This document shows positions 8,090-16,388 of a stretch of DNA of 64,000 bases, in pieces. Location: the NCBI RefSeq assembly GCF_030818695.1, contig NZ_JAUTAR010000001.1, positions 2,598,501 to 2,662,500 of the forward strand, written 5' to 3'. Position numbers and translations under genes: made by a program. The notes beneath the pieces were generated by a model. That model worked only from the letters and a program-made list of their open reading frames with translations. It was not told where the DNA came from and made no database searches. How positions within the stretch are numbered: position 1 is the first letter of the stretch; every line of letters starts with the position of its first letter. Source of the DNA: Chryseobacterium sp. SORGH_AS_0447. GTDB lineage: Bacteria; Bacteroidota; Bacteroidia; Flavobacteriales; Weeksellaceae.

Positions 8090-8965
8090 ATGCATAAAGC
8101 AGGATTTGTAAATATCGTCGGAAAGCCAAATGCCGGAAAATCTACCTTGTTGAACCAACTGATGGGGGAGAAGCTGGCTATTGTTACCCAAAAGGCTCAG
8201 ACCACACGCCACAGGATTTTTGGAATTTATAACGAAGAAGACCTGCAGATCGTGTTTTCCGATACCCCGGGAGTGCTGGATCCTAAGTACGGATTACAGG
8301 AAAAGATGATGGATTTTGTAAAAGATTCTTTACAGGATGCAGACGTTTTTCTATTTATCGTAGATGTTACCGATAAAGCTGAACCTTCCGAATTTTTAAT
8401 CGATAAACTGAATAAAATTCCGGTACCTGTTTTATTGTTGTTGAATAAAGTAGACCAGACCAACCAGGAAGGACTTGAAAAGCTGGTGGAAACCTGGCAT
8501 GAAAGGATTCCGAAAGCGGAGATTCTTCCTATTTCGGCGCTGAATGCCTTTAATACCGATATTATCCTTCCAAAAATAAAATCGCTATTACCGGAAAACC
8601 CTCCGTATTACGATAAAGACCAGTATACGGACAAGCCCGAAAGATTTTTCGTAAACGAAGCCATCCGTGAGAAAATTTTATTGAATTACGAAAAGGAAAT
8701 TCCTTATTCGGTAGAAGTTGTTACCGAGCAGTTCAAAGAGAAAGAAGGGATAATTTTCATTGATTCTATTATCTACGTAGAAAGAGATACCCAAAAAGGG
8801 ATCATCATCGGCCATAAAGGGGAAGCCATTAAAAAAGTAGGGACAGAATCTAGAATGGACCTGGAAAAGTTCTTCAACAAAAAAATTCACCTCAACCTTT
8901 TCGTAAAGGTGAAAAAAGACTGGAGAAAAAATGACCGGGACCTGAAAAATTTCGGATACCGATAG
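8090..8965 (+). CDS. era: GTPase Era
   Basis: This 291-aa protein has the full Era architecture. The GTPase domain carries G1 GKPNAGKST, G3 DTPGV and G4 NKVD, and the C-terminal KH RNA-binding domain contains GIIIGHKGEAIKK. Era binds the 3' end of 16S rRNA during 30S subunit maturation. It stands alone with its own promoter just upstream. Length and motifs are standard. Confidence 0.97.
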   Translation: MHKAGFVNIVGKPNAGKSTLLNQLMGEKLAIVTQKAQTTRHRIFGIYNEEDLQIVFSDTPGVLDPKYGLQEKMMDFVKDSLQDADVFLFIVDVTDKAEPSEFLIDKLNKIPVPVLLLLNKVDQTNQEGLEKLVETWHERIPKAEILPISALNAFNTDIILPKIKSLLPENPPYYDKDQYTDKPERFFVNEAIREKILLNYEKEIPYSVEVVTEQFKEKEGIIFIDSIIYVERDTQKGIIIGHKGEAIKKVGTESRMDLEKFFNKKIHLNLFVKVKKDWRKNDRDLKNFGYR

Positions 8966-9032
8966 ACTAAAAACGACTGAAAACCCGTTCTATTAAAAGA
9001 TTTTTATTATCTTTAATCTAAATCCTTTTGTA

Positions 9033-9461
9033 ATGAACTATACGAGCGCAACAAATTCTGATTCGGTTGTAAAAGATATTTCTTTATTGGTGGTGCGGAT
9101 ATTTATCGGTTTTGCCATGCTTTCCCACGGATTTCCCAAACTGCAAATGCTCATCGACGGAAATCGTGATTTCTTCGATTTTCTGGGAATGGGTCCGCGG
9201 TTGTCTTTGGGACTGACGGTATTTGCTGAATTTGTATGTTCCATCTTTCTGATTTTAGGACTTTTCTCCAGAATAGCCATCGGGTTTCTGATGTTCAGCA
9301 TGATCATTGCCGGATTCGTAGTGCATGGAGCGGATCCTTTTGCAAAGCAGGAACTGAGCTTGGTATATCTTTCCGTTTATCTTCTGCTGATGGTGTTCGG
9401 CGTCGGGAAAGTTTCCGTAGATTACATGATAGAAAAAAGGAAAAGAGCCAACGACTGGTAA
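9033..9461 (+). CDS. DoxX family membrane protein
   Basis: This 142-aa protein has four predicted membrane helices and the DoxX-family opening LLVVRIFIGFAMLSHGFPKLQ. The family is mostly of unknown role; members have been linked to thiosulfate:quinone oxidoreductase subunits and to redox stress. The context (era upstream, a terminator and then a peptidase downstream) adds nothing specific. Confidence 0.85.
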   Translation: MNYTSATNSDSVVKDISLLVVRIFIGFAMLSHGFPKLQMLIDGNRDFFDFLGMGPRLSLGLTVFAEFVCSIFLILGLFSRIAIGFLMFSMIIAGFVVHGADPFAKQELSLVYLSVYLLLMVFGVGKVSVDYMIEKRKRANDW

Positions 9462-9763
9462 ATCAATTTAAAATATAAGTTATAACAAAAGAGTGGTAAA
9501 TTTTACCGCTCTTTTTGTTGCCTAAAACTTTTTTATCTGTTCTTTTTGCTAATTTAAAATAGTATAAAAAGGAAAATGTAAATTGTTATCATTTGCTGAA
9601 TGAAATGCCTTTGCGAACGAAGAATCTATGTTATTTTAAATAAAACTTTCTTTTGCATCGATAGCGTTTAACATCTAATCCTCTTAACGCTGATTAAAGC
9701 CCAAACCCATTGCCTTTTGCTATCGTAATAAAATTCATTAAATTCGTACAAATCGAATTTGTT
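9462..9763. other. Intergenic region before the S9 peptidase
   Basis: This gap of about 300 bases holds the DoxX terminator and AT-rich DNA up to the peptidase ATG at 9764. The in-frame ATG at 9710 would add 18 residues before a clear signal peptide, so it is not taken as the start. I saw no other element. Confidence 0.5.
9487..9517 (+). terminator. Terminator after the DoxX gene
   Basis: The arms aaaagagtggtaaa (9487-9500) and ttttaccgctcttt (9501-9514) are complementary with one wobble and lead into a T-run. Confidence 0.8.
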
Positions 9764-12166
9764 ATGAAAATAAAGTTAACCATATGCCTTCTTGCGTTTC
9801 TCAACTTTTACGATGCACAGGAAAGTATCACTTATCAGAAACCCTCTGCGGAGATTCTGAAGCTGGCGGATTATGAACGGCCTCCGGGGGTCTTGATGAA
9901 CAGCAAAAAAGACTGGATCGTTTTCACGTACCGTCCGACCTACAAAACACTGGAAGATCTGAGCCAGCAGGAGATGAAGCTGGGAGGGCTGAGAATAAAT
10001 CCGGTAACCAATATCTCAAGCACGTCGACGTATTCGAATAATCTGAAAGTAAGAAAGCTGAATGATAGAACAGAAGTTCAGGTTAAGAATTTACCAGCCA
10101 ACCCTAAAATTACCTATACCTCATTTTCACCGGATGAAAAGAAACTGGCATTCACCAATACTACCAATAAAGGTGTCGAATTGTGGATTGTCGATCTTGA
10201 GACAGCTACTGCCAGGAAGATTACATCCGATAATTTAAATGCAAACCTTGGAAGTCCTTACGTATGGTACAAAGACTCCCAGCATCTGCTGATTAAAACC
10301 CTTCCCCAAAACAGAGGAACTTTAATTGATGCCAGCAAAGACCTTCCAACTGGCCCGATTGTATCGACCGCCGACGGAAAAGTGTCGCAGAACCGGACCT
10401 ATCAGGACCTCCTGAAAAATCCACAGGATGAAAAGAACTTTGAAATACTGACGGCTTCCGAGATCTATAACGTAGATCTTAACGGCAGTGTAAAAAAAGT
10501 AAAGGATCAGGATCTGTATTCCGGGCTGAGCTTTTCGCCGGACGGAAGCTACCTGATGGCCACTACGATTAAAAAACCGTTCTCGTATATTGTTCCGCTC
10601 AGCAGGTTCCCGATGACGACAACCGTCTATGATATGAATGGGAATGCAGTAAAAGTTGTGAATGAAATTCCGCTGAATGAAATTATGCCGAAAGGCTTTT
10701 CTTCCGTACGTACCGGAAAAAGGGATATGGGCTGGAGAAGCGATATGCCGGCAACTTTGGTCTATACCGAAGCACTGGACGGCGGAGATCAGTCAAAGCA
10801 GGCGGAATACAGGGATGAGGTTTTTACCTGGGAAGCTCCTTTCAACAGTCCACCGAAATCCTTTTTCAAAACAAAGCAGCGGTATGAAAATGTAAGCTGG
10901 ACGAATGACCACTACGCCATCGTTTCGGAAGGATGGTACGATACGAGAAATACAAAATCTTATCTGGTAGACCTGAACAGCGGTGAATCGAAAGTAATCG
11001 AAGACCGAAACTTTCAAGATATCTACAGTGATCCGGGGTATTTCAACACGACCAAAAACCAGTACGGCAGGACCGTCGTTGATATGAAGGGCGGGAAATC
11101 TTACCTCATCGGAGCAGGATTCACCAAAGACGGACAGCATCCTTTCCTGGATGAGGTGGATATGAAAACGCTGAAGAAAAAGAGGCTTTATACGTCCAAT
11201 CTTAAAAATGCCAAGGAAGAAATCATTGATATTCTGAATCCATCAAAAGGAGAGGTGCTTACGATTCAACAGTCGTCCAGCCAGTACCCGAATTATTTTA
11301 AAAAGAACATAAAATCCAATAAAGCAGAGGCGGTGACCAGTTTTGCCAATCCGTTCGAAAGCATCAAAGATGTTTACAAGGAAGTAATTACGTACAAGAG
11401 AAATGACGGGGTAACTTTAACGGGAACGCTTTATCTTCCGGCCAACTATGACCGTAAGGCAAAAACCGAAAAGCTTCCGTTGCTGATCTGGGCATATCCG
11501 ACCGAATATAAAGACAAGAACACGGCCGGACAGAACAACCAGAACCCGAATGATTTTACATTCCCTTCTTACGGTTCTTTTGTTTACTGGACGGCAAAAG
11601 GGTATGCCGTTCTGGATGATGCCGCATTCCCGATCATCGGGGAAGGAAAAACAGAACCGAACGATACCTTTATTCCGCAGTTGGTTGCCAACGCAGAAGC
11701 CGCAATTAACGCAGTGGATCAGTTAGGTTATATCGACCGGAAAAAAGTGGCTGTAGGCGGCCATTCTTACGGCGCATTTATGACGGCCAACCTGTTGACG
11801 CATTCTAAGCTGTTTGCCTGTGGAATTGCCAGAAGCGGGGCTTATAACCGGACTCTGACGCCATTCGGTTTCCAGAGCGAACAGAGAAACTACTGGGATG
11901 TTCCGGAAATTTACAATACGATGTCCCCCTTTATGAATGCCGACAAGATGAAAACGCCTTTGCTGCTGATTCACGGTGATGCCGATAACAACCCCGGAAC
12001 TTTCACCTTACAGACCGAGCGGTATTTCCAGGCGCTGAAAAACCTGGGAGCTCCGGTAAAGATGGTTCTGCTGCCTAAGGAAGCCCACGGATATGCCGCC
12101 AAAGAAAATATCCTGCATGTACTTTGGGAACAGGACCAGTTCCTTGAGAAATGTCTAAAAAAATAA
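9764..12166 (+). CDS. Exported prolyl-oligopeptidase family serine peptidase (S9)
   Basis: The 800-aa protein starts with a signal peptide (MKIKLTICLLAFLNFYDAQ). A beta-propeller-like N-terminal region spans about 30-520 and contains TolB-like phrases such as YTSFSPDEKKLAFTN. The C-terminal alpha/beta hydrolase domain has the nucleophile Ser in GGHSYGAF, Asp in HGDADNNPG and His in KEAHGYAA. The overall layout resembles S9 glutamyl endopeptidase/acylaminoacyl peptidase relatives. It probably cleaves peptides in the periplasm. The gene is monocistronic and closed by a terminator. Confidence 0.9.
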   Translation: MKIKLTICLLAFLNFYDAQESITYQKPSAEILKLADYERPPGVLMNSKKDWIVFTYRPTYKTLEDLSQQEMKLGGLRINPVTNISSTSTYSNNLKVRKLNDRTEVQVKNLPANPKITYTSFSPDEKKLAFTNTTNKGVELWIVDLETATARKITSDNLNANLGSPYVWYKDSQHLLIKTLPQNRGTLIDASKDLPTGPIVSTADGKVSQNRTYQDLLKNPQDEKNFEILTASEIYNVDLNGSVKKVKDQDLYSGLSFSPDGSYLMATTIKKPFSYIVPLSRFPMTTTVYDMNGNAVKVVNEIPLNEIMPKGFSSVRTGKRDMGWRSDMPATLVYTEALDGGDQSKQAEYRDEVFTWEAPFNSPPKSFFKTKQRYENVSWTNDHYAIVSEGWYDTRNTKSYLVDLNSGESKVIEDRNFQDIYSDPGYFNTTKNQYGRTVVDMKGGKSYLIGAGFTKDGQHPFLDEVDMKTLKKKRLYTSNLKNAKEEIIDILNPSKGEVLTIQQSSSQYPNYFKKNIKSNKAEAVTSFANPFESIKDVYKEVITYKRNDGVTLTGTLYLPANYDRKAKTEKLPLLIWAYPTEYKDKNTAGQNNQNPNDFTFPSYGSFVYWTAKGYAVLDDAAFPIIGEGKTEPNDTFIPQLVANAEAAINAVDQLGYIDRKKVAVGGHSYGAFMTANLLTHSKLFACGIARSGAYNRTLTPFGFQSEQRNYWDVPEIYNTMSPFMNADKMKTPLLLIHGDADNNPGTFTLQTERYFQALKNLGAPVKMVLLPKEAHGYAAKENILHVLWEQDQFLEKCLKK

Positions 12167-12171
12167 ATTTT

Positions 12172-12198
12172 AAAACCCGTTCTTTTGAGCGGGTTTTT
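12172..12198 (+). terminator. Terminator of the S9 peptidase gene
   Basis: The arms aaaacccgttc (12172-12182) and gagcgggtttt (12187-12197) enclose a TTTT loop and continue into T residues. Confidence 0.85.
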
Positions 12199-12317
12199 GC
12201 TTGTTAAAGAAATTTAGTGTAAAACTAAACATCAAGTTTGTCATTGACTACGTCGAATCTTCGATTTCCATAGGAATCCATACACAAATCTTTCCATGTG
12301 CTTTTAGAACTATAGTT

Positions 12318-12340
12318 AGGGTCCCTGCGGGAATGACAAT
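12318..12340 (+). repeat. Dispersed repeat family B, copy 1
   Basis: This copy of the 'GATCCCTGCGGGATGACAA' element is the most divergent of three. The others are at 31326-31350 (reverse) and 38830-38855. It lies in the gap between convergent genes. Confidence 0.6.
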
Positions 12341-12422
12341 CGGAGCGTTTATTGGATTGTGCGGGAATGTTTAATTACATGAAACAGAGCAGGAATAAAA
12401 CCTAAAATGTCTCATCACCAGA

Positions 12423-13112
12423 TTAAACATAATTTAAAACCTCTTTAATATTTTTAAATTCCAAAAAACGGTCATGCTCCAGTTGAACGTCATGCTGTTC
12501 GTGTGTCCAGGTGACATGGTACGGAATATGCCCGGCAAAGCCGCCGATTTCCAATACCGGTAAAATATCCGATTTAATGGAGTTTCCAAGCATTAAAAAG
12601 TGCTCCGGCTTACAGTCCAGATGCTTTAATAATTTTTGGTAATCACTTTCCTTTTTATCACTCATGATTTCAATATGATGAAAATAATCCTGTAATCCTG
12701 ATTTTCTGAGCTTTCTTTCCTGGTCCAGCAGATCACCCTTTGTTGTTACCACCAGCCGGTATTTTCCTTTAAGACGTTCCAGTGTTTCAGGTACTCCGTC
12801 CAGAAGTTCGACCGGTTTCAACAGCAGTTCATGACCGATTTTAATAGCATTACTGATAAGCTCTAAGGAAGCGGCTGAATTTGAAATCCGGCAAACGGTT
12901 TCCACCATACACAGCATAAATCCTTTGATCCCATATCCGTACAGATGCAGATTCTGCATTTCCGTTTTAAACAGTTCCTGGGAAACGGAATGTTGCGGAA
13001 GATAGTCTTCCAGCAATGCGCAGAATTTATTTTCTGCTTCCTGAAAATAAGGTTCGTTGACCCAAAGGGTATCGTCGGCGTCGAATGCTATTGTTGTTAT
13101 CGAATTATTCAT
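12423..13112 (-). CDS. HAD family hydrolase
   Basis: This haloacid dehalogenase-like phosphatase has motif I FDADDTLW (residues 9-16), motif II in VVTTKGD, and a motif III/IV region around LMLGNSIKSDI, where the Asp binds Mg. The variant DADDT at motif I is normal for this subgroup. An insertion of helices (about 30-100) is the cap domain. I chose the ATG at 13112 because the longer reading from 13214 adds 34 residues that overlap the divergent regulator and do not fit the family. Substrate unknown. Confidence 0.85.
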   Translation of the reverse strand: MNNSITTIAFDADDTLWVNEPYFQEAENKFCALLEDYLPQHSVSQELFKTEMQNLHLYGYGIKGFMLCMVETVCRISNSAASLELISNAIKIGHELLLKPVELLDGVPETLERLKGKYRLVVTTKGDLLDQERKLRKSGLQDYFHHIEIMSDKKESDYQKLLKHLDCKPEHFLMLGNSIKSDILPVLEIGGFAGHIPYHVTWTHEQHDVQLEHDRFLEFKNIKEVLNYV

Positions 13113-13178
13113 ATTGTATTTACTTAAGTTTTTGTATTTTTCCCCGGTAAAATTCAGTATAAATAATAAACCAGAAAA

Positions 13179-13190
13179 GGACATTTGTCC
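13179..13190. promoter_or_regulatory. Candidate operator between the HAD gene and the crp-like pseudogene
   Basis: GGACATTTGTCC is an inverted repeat (GGACA/TGTCC) with a 2-base centre. It lies 10 bases before the ATG of the Crp-like gene and 67 bases from the HAD start. It could be an autoregulatory site, but only one copy was seen. Confidence 0.35.
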
Positions 13191-13200
13191 CAACCGAGAT

Positions 13201-13780
13201 ATGTTACGTACCAATCAGACATTTTTCGATTATTTGGAGCAGCTTTATACCCGGCAGGATCATAAAGGCAATATTGTATTGAAATCATTTGAAAAAGGAG
13301 ATAAGATACTGACCCAGAATGAGATTTCCACAAAGATCATGTTAATTAAAACCGGTATTACCAAATGCTACTTCGTGGAAGAAAATGATAAGGAATATAT
13401 TGTTGAATTTCTCGGAAAAGGCGAGATCATCGGTGAAATTGAAGTTATTAAAAATGTGCCGTGCCTTTGCAGCATCGAGGCCATTACGGAAGTTACCGTT
13501 TATTCCATGTCTATCCCTTACTTCTCAGTCGCTTATTAAAAATGATCTGTCGCTGAATAATTTACTGCTTGATGTTTTCGCCGAAAGGATCGTCAATACC
13601 TCAAGCCGGGCTTCCTATCAGCAGCTTCATACTACAGAACATACGCTGTCCCAGCTTCTGGAAGTGAAGTCCAGGGAAATGGAAATTTCCAAAGAAGATA
13701 TGGCCGCTTATCTTGGTATTACGGTAAGGAGCCTGAACCGGGCACTGAAAGAACTGCAGGAAAACAATTCCGAAGAATAG
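13201..13780 (+). pseudogene. Crp/Fnr family regulator, frameshifted
   Basis: The first frame (from ATG 13201) encodes a cyclic-nucleotide-binding-like domain (FEKGDKILTQNEISTKIMLI) and stops at 13537-13539 after MSIPYFSVAY. The second frame continues the same protein with QSLIKNDLSLNNLLLDVFAE and a C-terminal helix-turn-helix (KEDMAAYLGITVRSLNRALK), ending at 13780. Removing one base near 13525 (in ttctcag) joins the two into a normal-length protein of about 192 aa reading PYFQSLIKNDL. Either the gene is recently inactivated, or this is an assembly error, or the region is slippery. Confidence 0.85.
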
Positions 13781-13807
13781 GGTATAGGCAGCAGAAAAAT
13801 CTTCGCG

Positions 13808-13816
13808 TATCTTTGC
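13808..13816 (+). promoter_or_regulatory. -7 promoter box of the acetyltransferase gene
   Basis: TATCTTTGC matches TAnnTTTG. The expected transcript start (about 13819) is only about four bases before the ATG at 13823, which favours the ATG at 13835 as the translation start. Confidence 0.55.
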
Positions 13817-13834
13817 AGAAATATGCTGACATCA

Positions 13835-14338
13835 ATGGAAGAACTGAAATTCAGGAATGCAACACCGGAAGATTTACCGAAGATCGTAGAGATTTATAAT
13901 TCCACCATTCCCTCAAGAATGGTTACCGCCGATACGGAAGATATTACCGTGGAAAGCAGGATCCGGTGGTTTCACGAGCATACCCCTGAACGAAGGCCGC
14001 TTTGGCTGGTTGAGGATCAGCAGGACAACGTATTGGGATGGGTCAGCTTTTCTTCATTTTACGGAAGGCCGGCCTATAACGGAACGGTAGAGTTGAGCAT
14101 TTATATGGCAGAAAACTCCCGCGGAAAAGGCTACGGAAAAAAAGTCCTTCAACATTGTATTGATAACGCGCCTAAGTTTGATGTGAAAACTTTATTGGGA
14201 TTTATCTTTCTGCATAATGAACCCAGCCTGAAATTATTCCGCCATTTCGGTTTTGAAGACTGGGGTGTCTTTCCGGATGTCGCTGTGCTGGATGGGGTGG
14301 AGAGGACTTTGGTTATTTTGGGGAAAAGGGTAGGGTAA
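13835..14338 (+). CDS. GNAT family N-acetyltransferase, phosphinothricin acetyltransferase-like
   Basis: This protein of about 167 aa has the GNAT fold, with the acetyl-CoA pyrophosphate loop SRGKGYGKKVL at about 103-113 and late motif HNEPSLKLFRHFGFE. The opening FRNATPEDLPKIVEIYN and the IPSRMVTADTE segment resemble the Pat/Bar (phosphinothricin/methionine sulfoximine) acetyltransferase branch. The true substrate is unknown. An alternative ATG four codons upstream at 13823 is possible. Confidence 0.85.
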   Translation: MEELKFRNATPEDLPKIVEIYNSTIPSRMVTADTEDITVESRIRWFHEHTPERRPLWLVEDQQDNVLGWVSFSSFYGRPAYNGTVELSIYMAENSRGKGYGKKVLQHCIDNAPKFDVKTLLGFIFLHNEPSLKLFRHFGFEDWGVFPDVAVLDGVERTLVILGKRVG

Positions 14339-14388
14339 TTTATTATCGATGTATAATTGAAAGACTAGTTTTCACTAATTTCAAAGAT

Positions 14389-14886
14389 TTAATCAACTTT
14401 ATATTGAATATAAACAATCTGATTTCTCCATGACTTTAAAATTTTACTAATCTGAATTAAATCTCTGTTTTTATTCAAAATTTTAATTCCATTGTAAATA
14501 GGATAATTTGTAACATCTAAATCATATTTTTCGAAAACCTGTTTGTATCGGTCTGTTTTTGAAGTAACATAGTCCGAAAGAGCAAGAATTAATATAACAT
14601 CTTGCAAAAGATCATAAAATTGCTCAGGGCTTTCATCCTCATTACACAAATCTGTAGCGCTTGATATAATATAAGTTTCAAAAGCCAAAACAGCTAATCT
14701 GTAAATTGTTTCACACTCATGCTTCTCATCCATTGTACCATACCAATCAATGCATAATTCAGAACCATATAAATGTTCAATACCATTATTTAAACCTTCA
14801 ACAATGTTTTCTAATCTAGAAAAAGAAGGATCAAAAGATAATACCAAGCTTCTTAATTCACGATTTGTTAGATCCATCCAGTACAA
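14389..14886 (-). CDS. Hypothetical protein, AT-rich orphan
   Basis: I do not recognise this 165-aa protein. It is predicted soluble and mostly helical, with no signal peptide and many acidic residues in the middle (NEDESPEQF). The first ATG is at 14886; a second at 14877 begins MDLTNRELR. The coding DNA is visibly more AT-rich than its neighbours, which suggests recent acquisition. It sits between an acetyltransferase and a MATE exporter without clear partners. An immunity-type or stress function is conceivable, but nothing in the sequence proves one. Confidence 0.6.
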   Translation of the reverse strand: MYWMDLTNRELRSLVLSFDPSFSRLENIVEGLNNGIEHLYGSELCIDWYGTMDEKHECETIYRLAVLAFETYIISSATDLCNEDESPEQFYDLLQDVILILALSDYVTSKTDRYKQVFEKYDLDVTNYPIYNGIKILNKNRDLIQISKILKSWRNQIVYIQYKVD

Positions 14887-14908
14887 TATTAATAGACAAA
14901 TTTAAACA

Positions 14909-14936
14909 TAAAAGCGACCCAAAGGACCGCTTTTTT
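14909..14936 (-). terminator. Probable terminator of the MATE gene
   Basis: An imperfect hairpin (aaaagcg and cgctttt arms around accc-aaa-ggac) lies two bases after the MATE stop on the minus strand. The T-run is short, so the call is moderate. Confidence 0.5.
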
Positions 14937-14937
14937 A

Positions 14938-16299
14938 TTATAAGTTTTGCTTAATTTTCTTTGCAGACAGATTCAGAAAACGTTTGACCAGCATCACCGC
15001 AGAAACCGTCAGTCCAAGTCCTAAGGCAATCCACATTCCAAAAGCACCCATTTTCAGGGTGAAACAAAGTAAATAACCCAATGGAATGGTAATGATCCAA
15101 TACGCGATAAAGGTGTAGATGGACGGGATCTTTACATCCTGCAATCCCCGCAGCATTCCCAGAGCCGTAACCTGAATACCGTCCGATAATTGGAACAAAG
15201 CGGCAATGATCATTAATTTGGCAGCGAGTTCGATCACTTCAATTTCCTCTTTTTTGGTAAAGAAAGTTGGCAGGATATTCCGGCCCAAAATAAAAATAAC
15301 CCCACAGATGCACATAAAGATAAAGGCAATTTTAAGATTGTTGATACCGACTTTCCGTAATTCCACAAAATTCCCTTCGCCTACTTTTCTTCCGATCATG
15401 ACGGTAGAAGCGACACTAAAGCCGATGCATAAATTAAAAGTAAAAGAAGCCATGCTCAGAGCGATCTGATGGGAGGCAATATCGTGGGCCGAGATCAGTC
15501 CGCAGATAAAGGCAGCTCCGGCAAAAGCGGTTACCTCAAAGAACATCTGCAAAGCAGTAGGAAATCCTAAGCGAATCATTTTTTCAAACATCTCTTTGCT
15601 GAACACCTGAATTTTTAAAGAAAAATCTTTGATGTATTGTTTTGTTTTCTTTTCGTTCAGTAAAACAAAATACAGGAAGACCACCATAAAAACCCGGGCA
15701 ATGAGACTGGCTAACGCAGAACCCTTTACACCCATCGGTGGAAATCCGAAAAGTCCTTTAATAAACACATAGTTTAGCACAATATTGATCACATTCGCAA
15801 TGATCGTAGCTTTTGTAACACCGATGGTATAAGATAATCCTTCGGAAACTTCCCTCAGCGTCTGAAAAGCCATAAACGGAACAATGCTGATCGCCATAAT
15901 CGTCAGGAAATCTACCGTATCCGGAATAATATTTTTCGGCTGTCCGGACTGGTAGAGTAGGGGCATTCCTAAAAGTAAAATTCCCATCAGTAAAATACCG
16001 ACGGTCATATTGATCACAAAACCATGACTGAAAACCGAATTAATGGTCTGGTGCTCGTGCTGAGAATGTGCCTGAGAGACTAACGGAGGAATAGCAAAGG
16101 AAAATCCCAGCGCCAAGACAAACATAGAGAAAAAGACAGCATTTCCGAGTGAAACGGAAGCCAGTGCATCGGCTCCCAAAAGATTTCCGACAATAATATT
16201 GTCGAAGAGATTTACCGAAACCTGGCCCACCTGCGTCAGCATGACGGGGAGTGCGAGGGTAAGGCATTCTTTCGTATAGTTCTTATTTAAAAAATTCAT
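14938..16299 (-). CDS. MATE family efflux transporter, NorM-like
   Basis: This 453-aa inner-membrane protein has about 12 predicted helices in two repeats. It opens with LALPVMLTQVGQVSVNLFDNIIVG, the usual start of the NorM branch, and the second half repeats the pattern at LGFPTALQMFFEV. MATE proteins export cationic drugs or metabolites with Na+ or H+ exchange. The length is normal. The gene is separated from the upstream regulator by a strong terminator, so it is probably transcribed alone. Confidence 0.9.
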   Translation of the reverse strand: MNFLNKNYTKECLTLALPVMLTQVGQVSVNLFDNIIVGNLLGADALASVSLGNAVFFSMFVLALGFSFAIPPLVSQAHSQHEHQTINSVFSHGFVINMTVGILLMGILLLGMPLLYQSGQPKNIIPDTVDFLTIMAISIVPFMAFQTLREVSEGLSYTIGVTKATIIANVINIVLNYVFIKGLFGFPPMGVKGSALASLIARVFMVVFLYFVLLNEKKTKQYIKDFSLKIQVFSKEMFEKMIRLGFPTALQMFFEVTAFAGAAFICGLISAHDIASHQIALSMASFTFNLCIGFSVASTVMIGRKVGEGNFVELRKVGINNLKIAFIFMCICGVIFILGRNILPTFFTKKEEIEVIELAAKLMIIAALFQLSDGIQVTALGMLRGLQDVKIPSIYTFIAYWIITIPLGYLLCFTLKMGAFGMWIALGLGLTVSAVMLVKRFLNLSAKKIKQNL

Positions 16300-16328
16300 A
16301 GTCGTTTAATTCATAGTATAGTTTATTC

Positions 16329-16361
16329 AAAAAAAAATTGCAGTAACAATACTGCAATTTT
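16329..16361 (-). terminator. Terminator of the sigma-54 activator gene
   Basis: A perfect 12-bp stem, aaaattgcagta (16334-16345) with tactgcaatttt (16350-16361), encloses the loop ACAA. On the minus strand it is followed by a T-run. Confidence 0.85.
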
Positions 16362-16388
16362 GATAATTTATTTAAAGTAATAATTACA

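Noticed and set aside
13113..13214. Longer start of the HAD hydrolase
   Set aside because: It would overlap the divergent regulator and its promoter; the domain begins just after the ATG at 13112.
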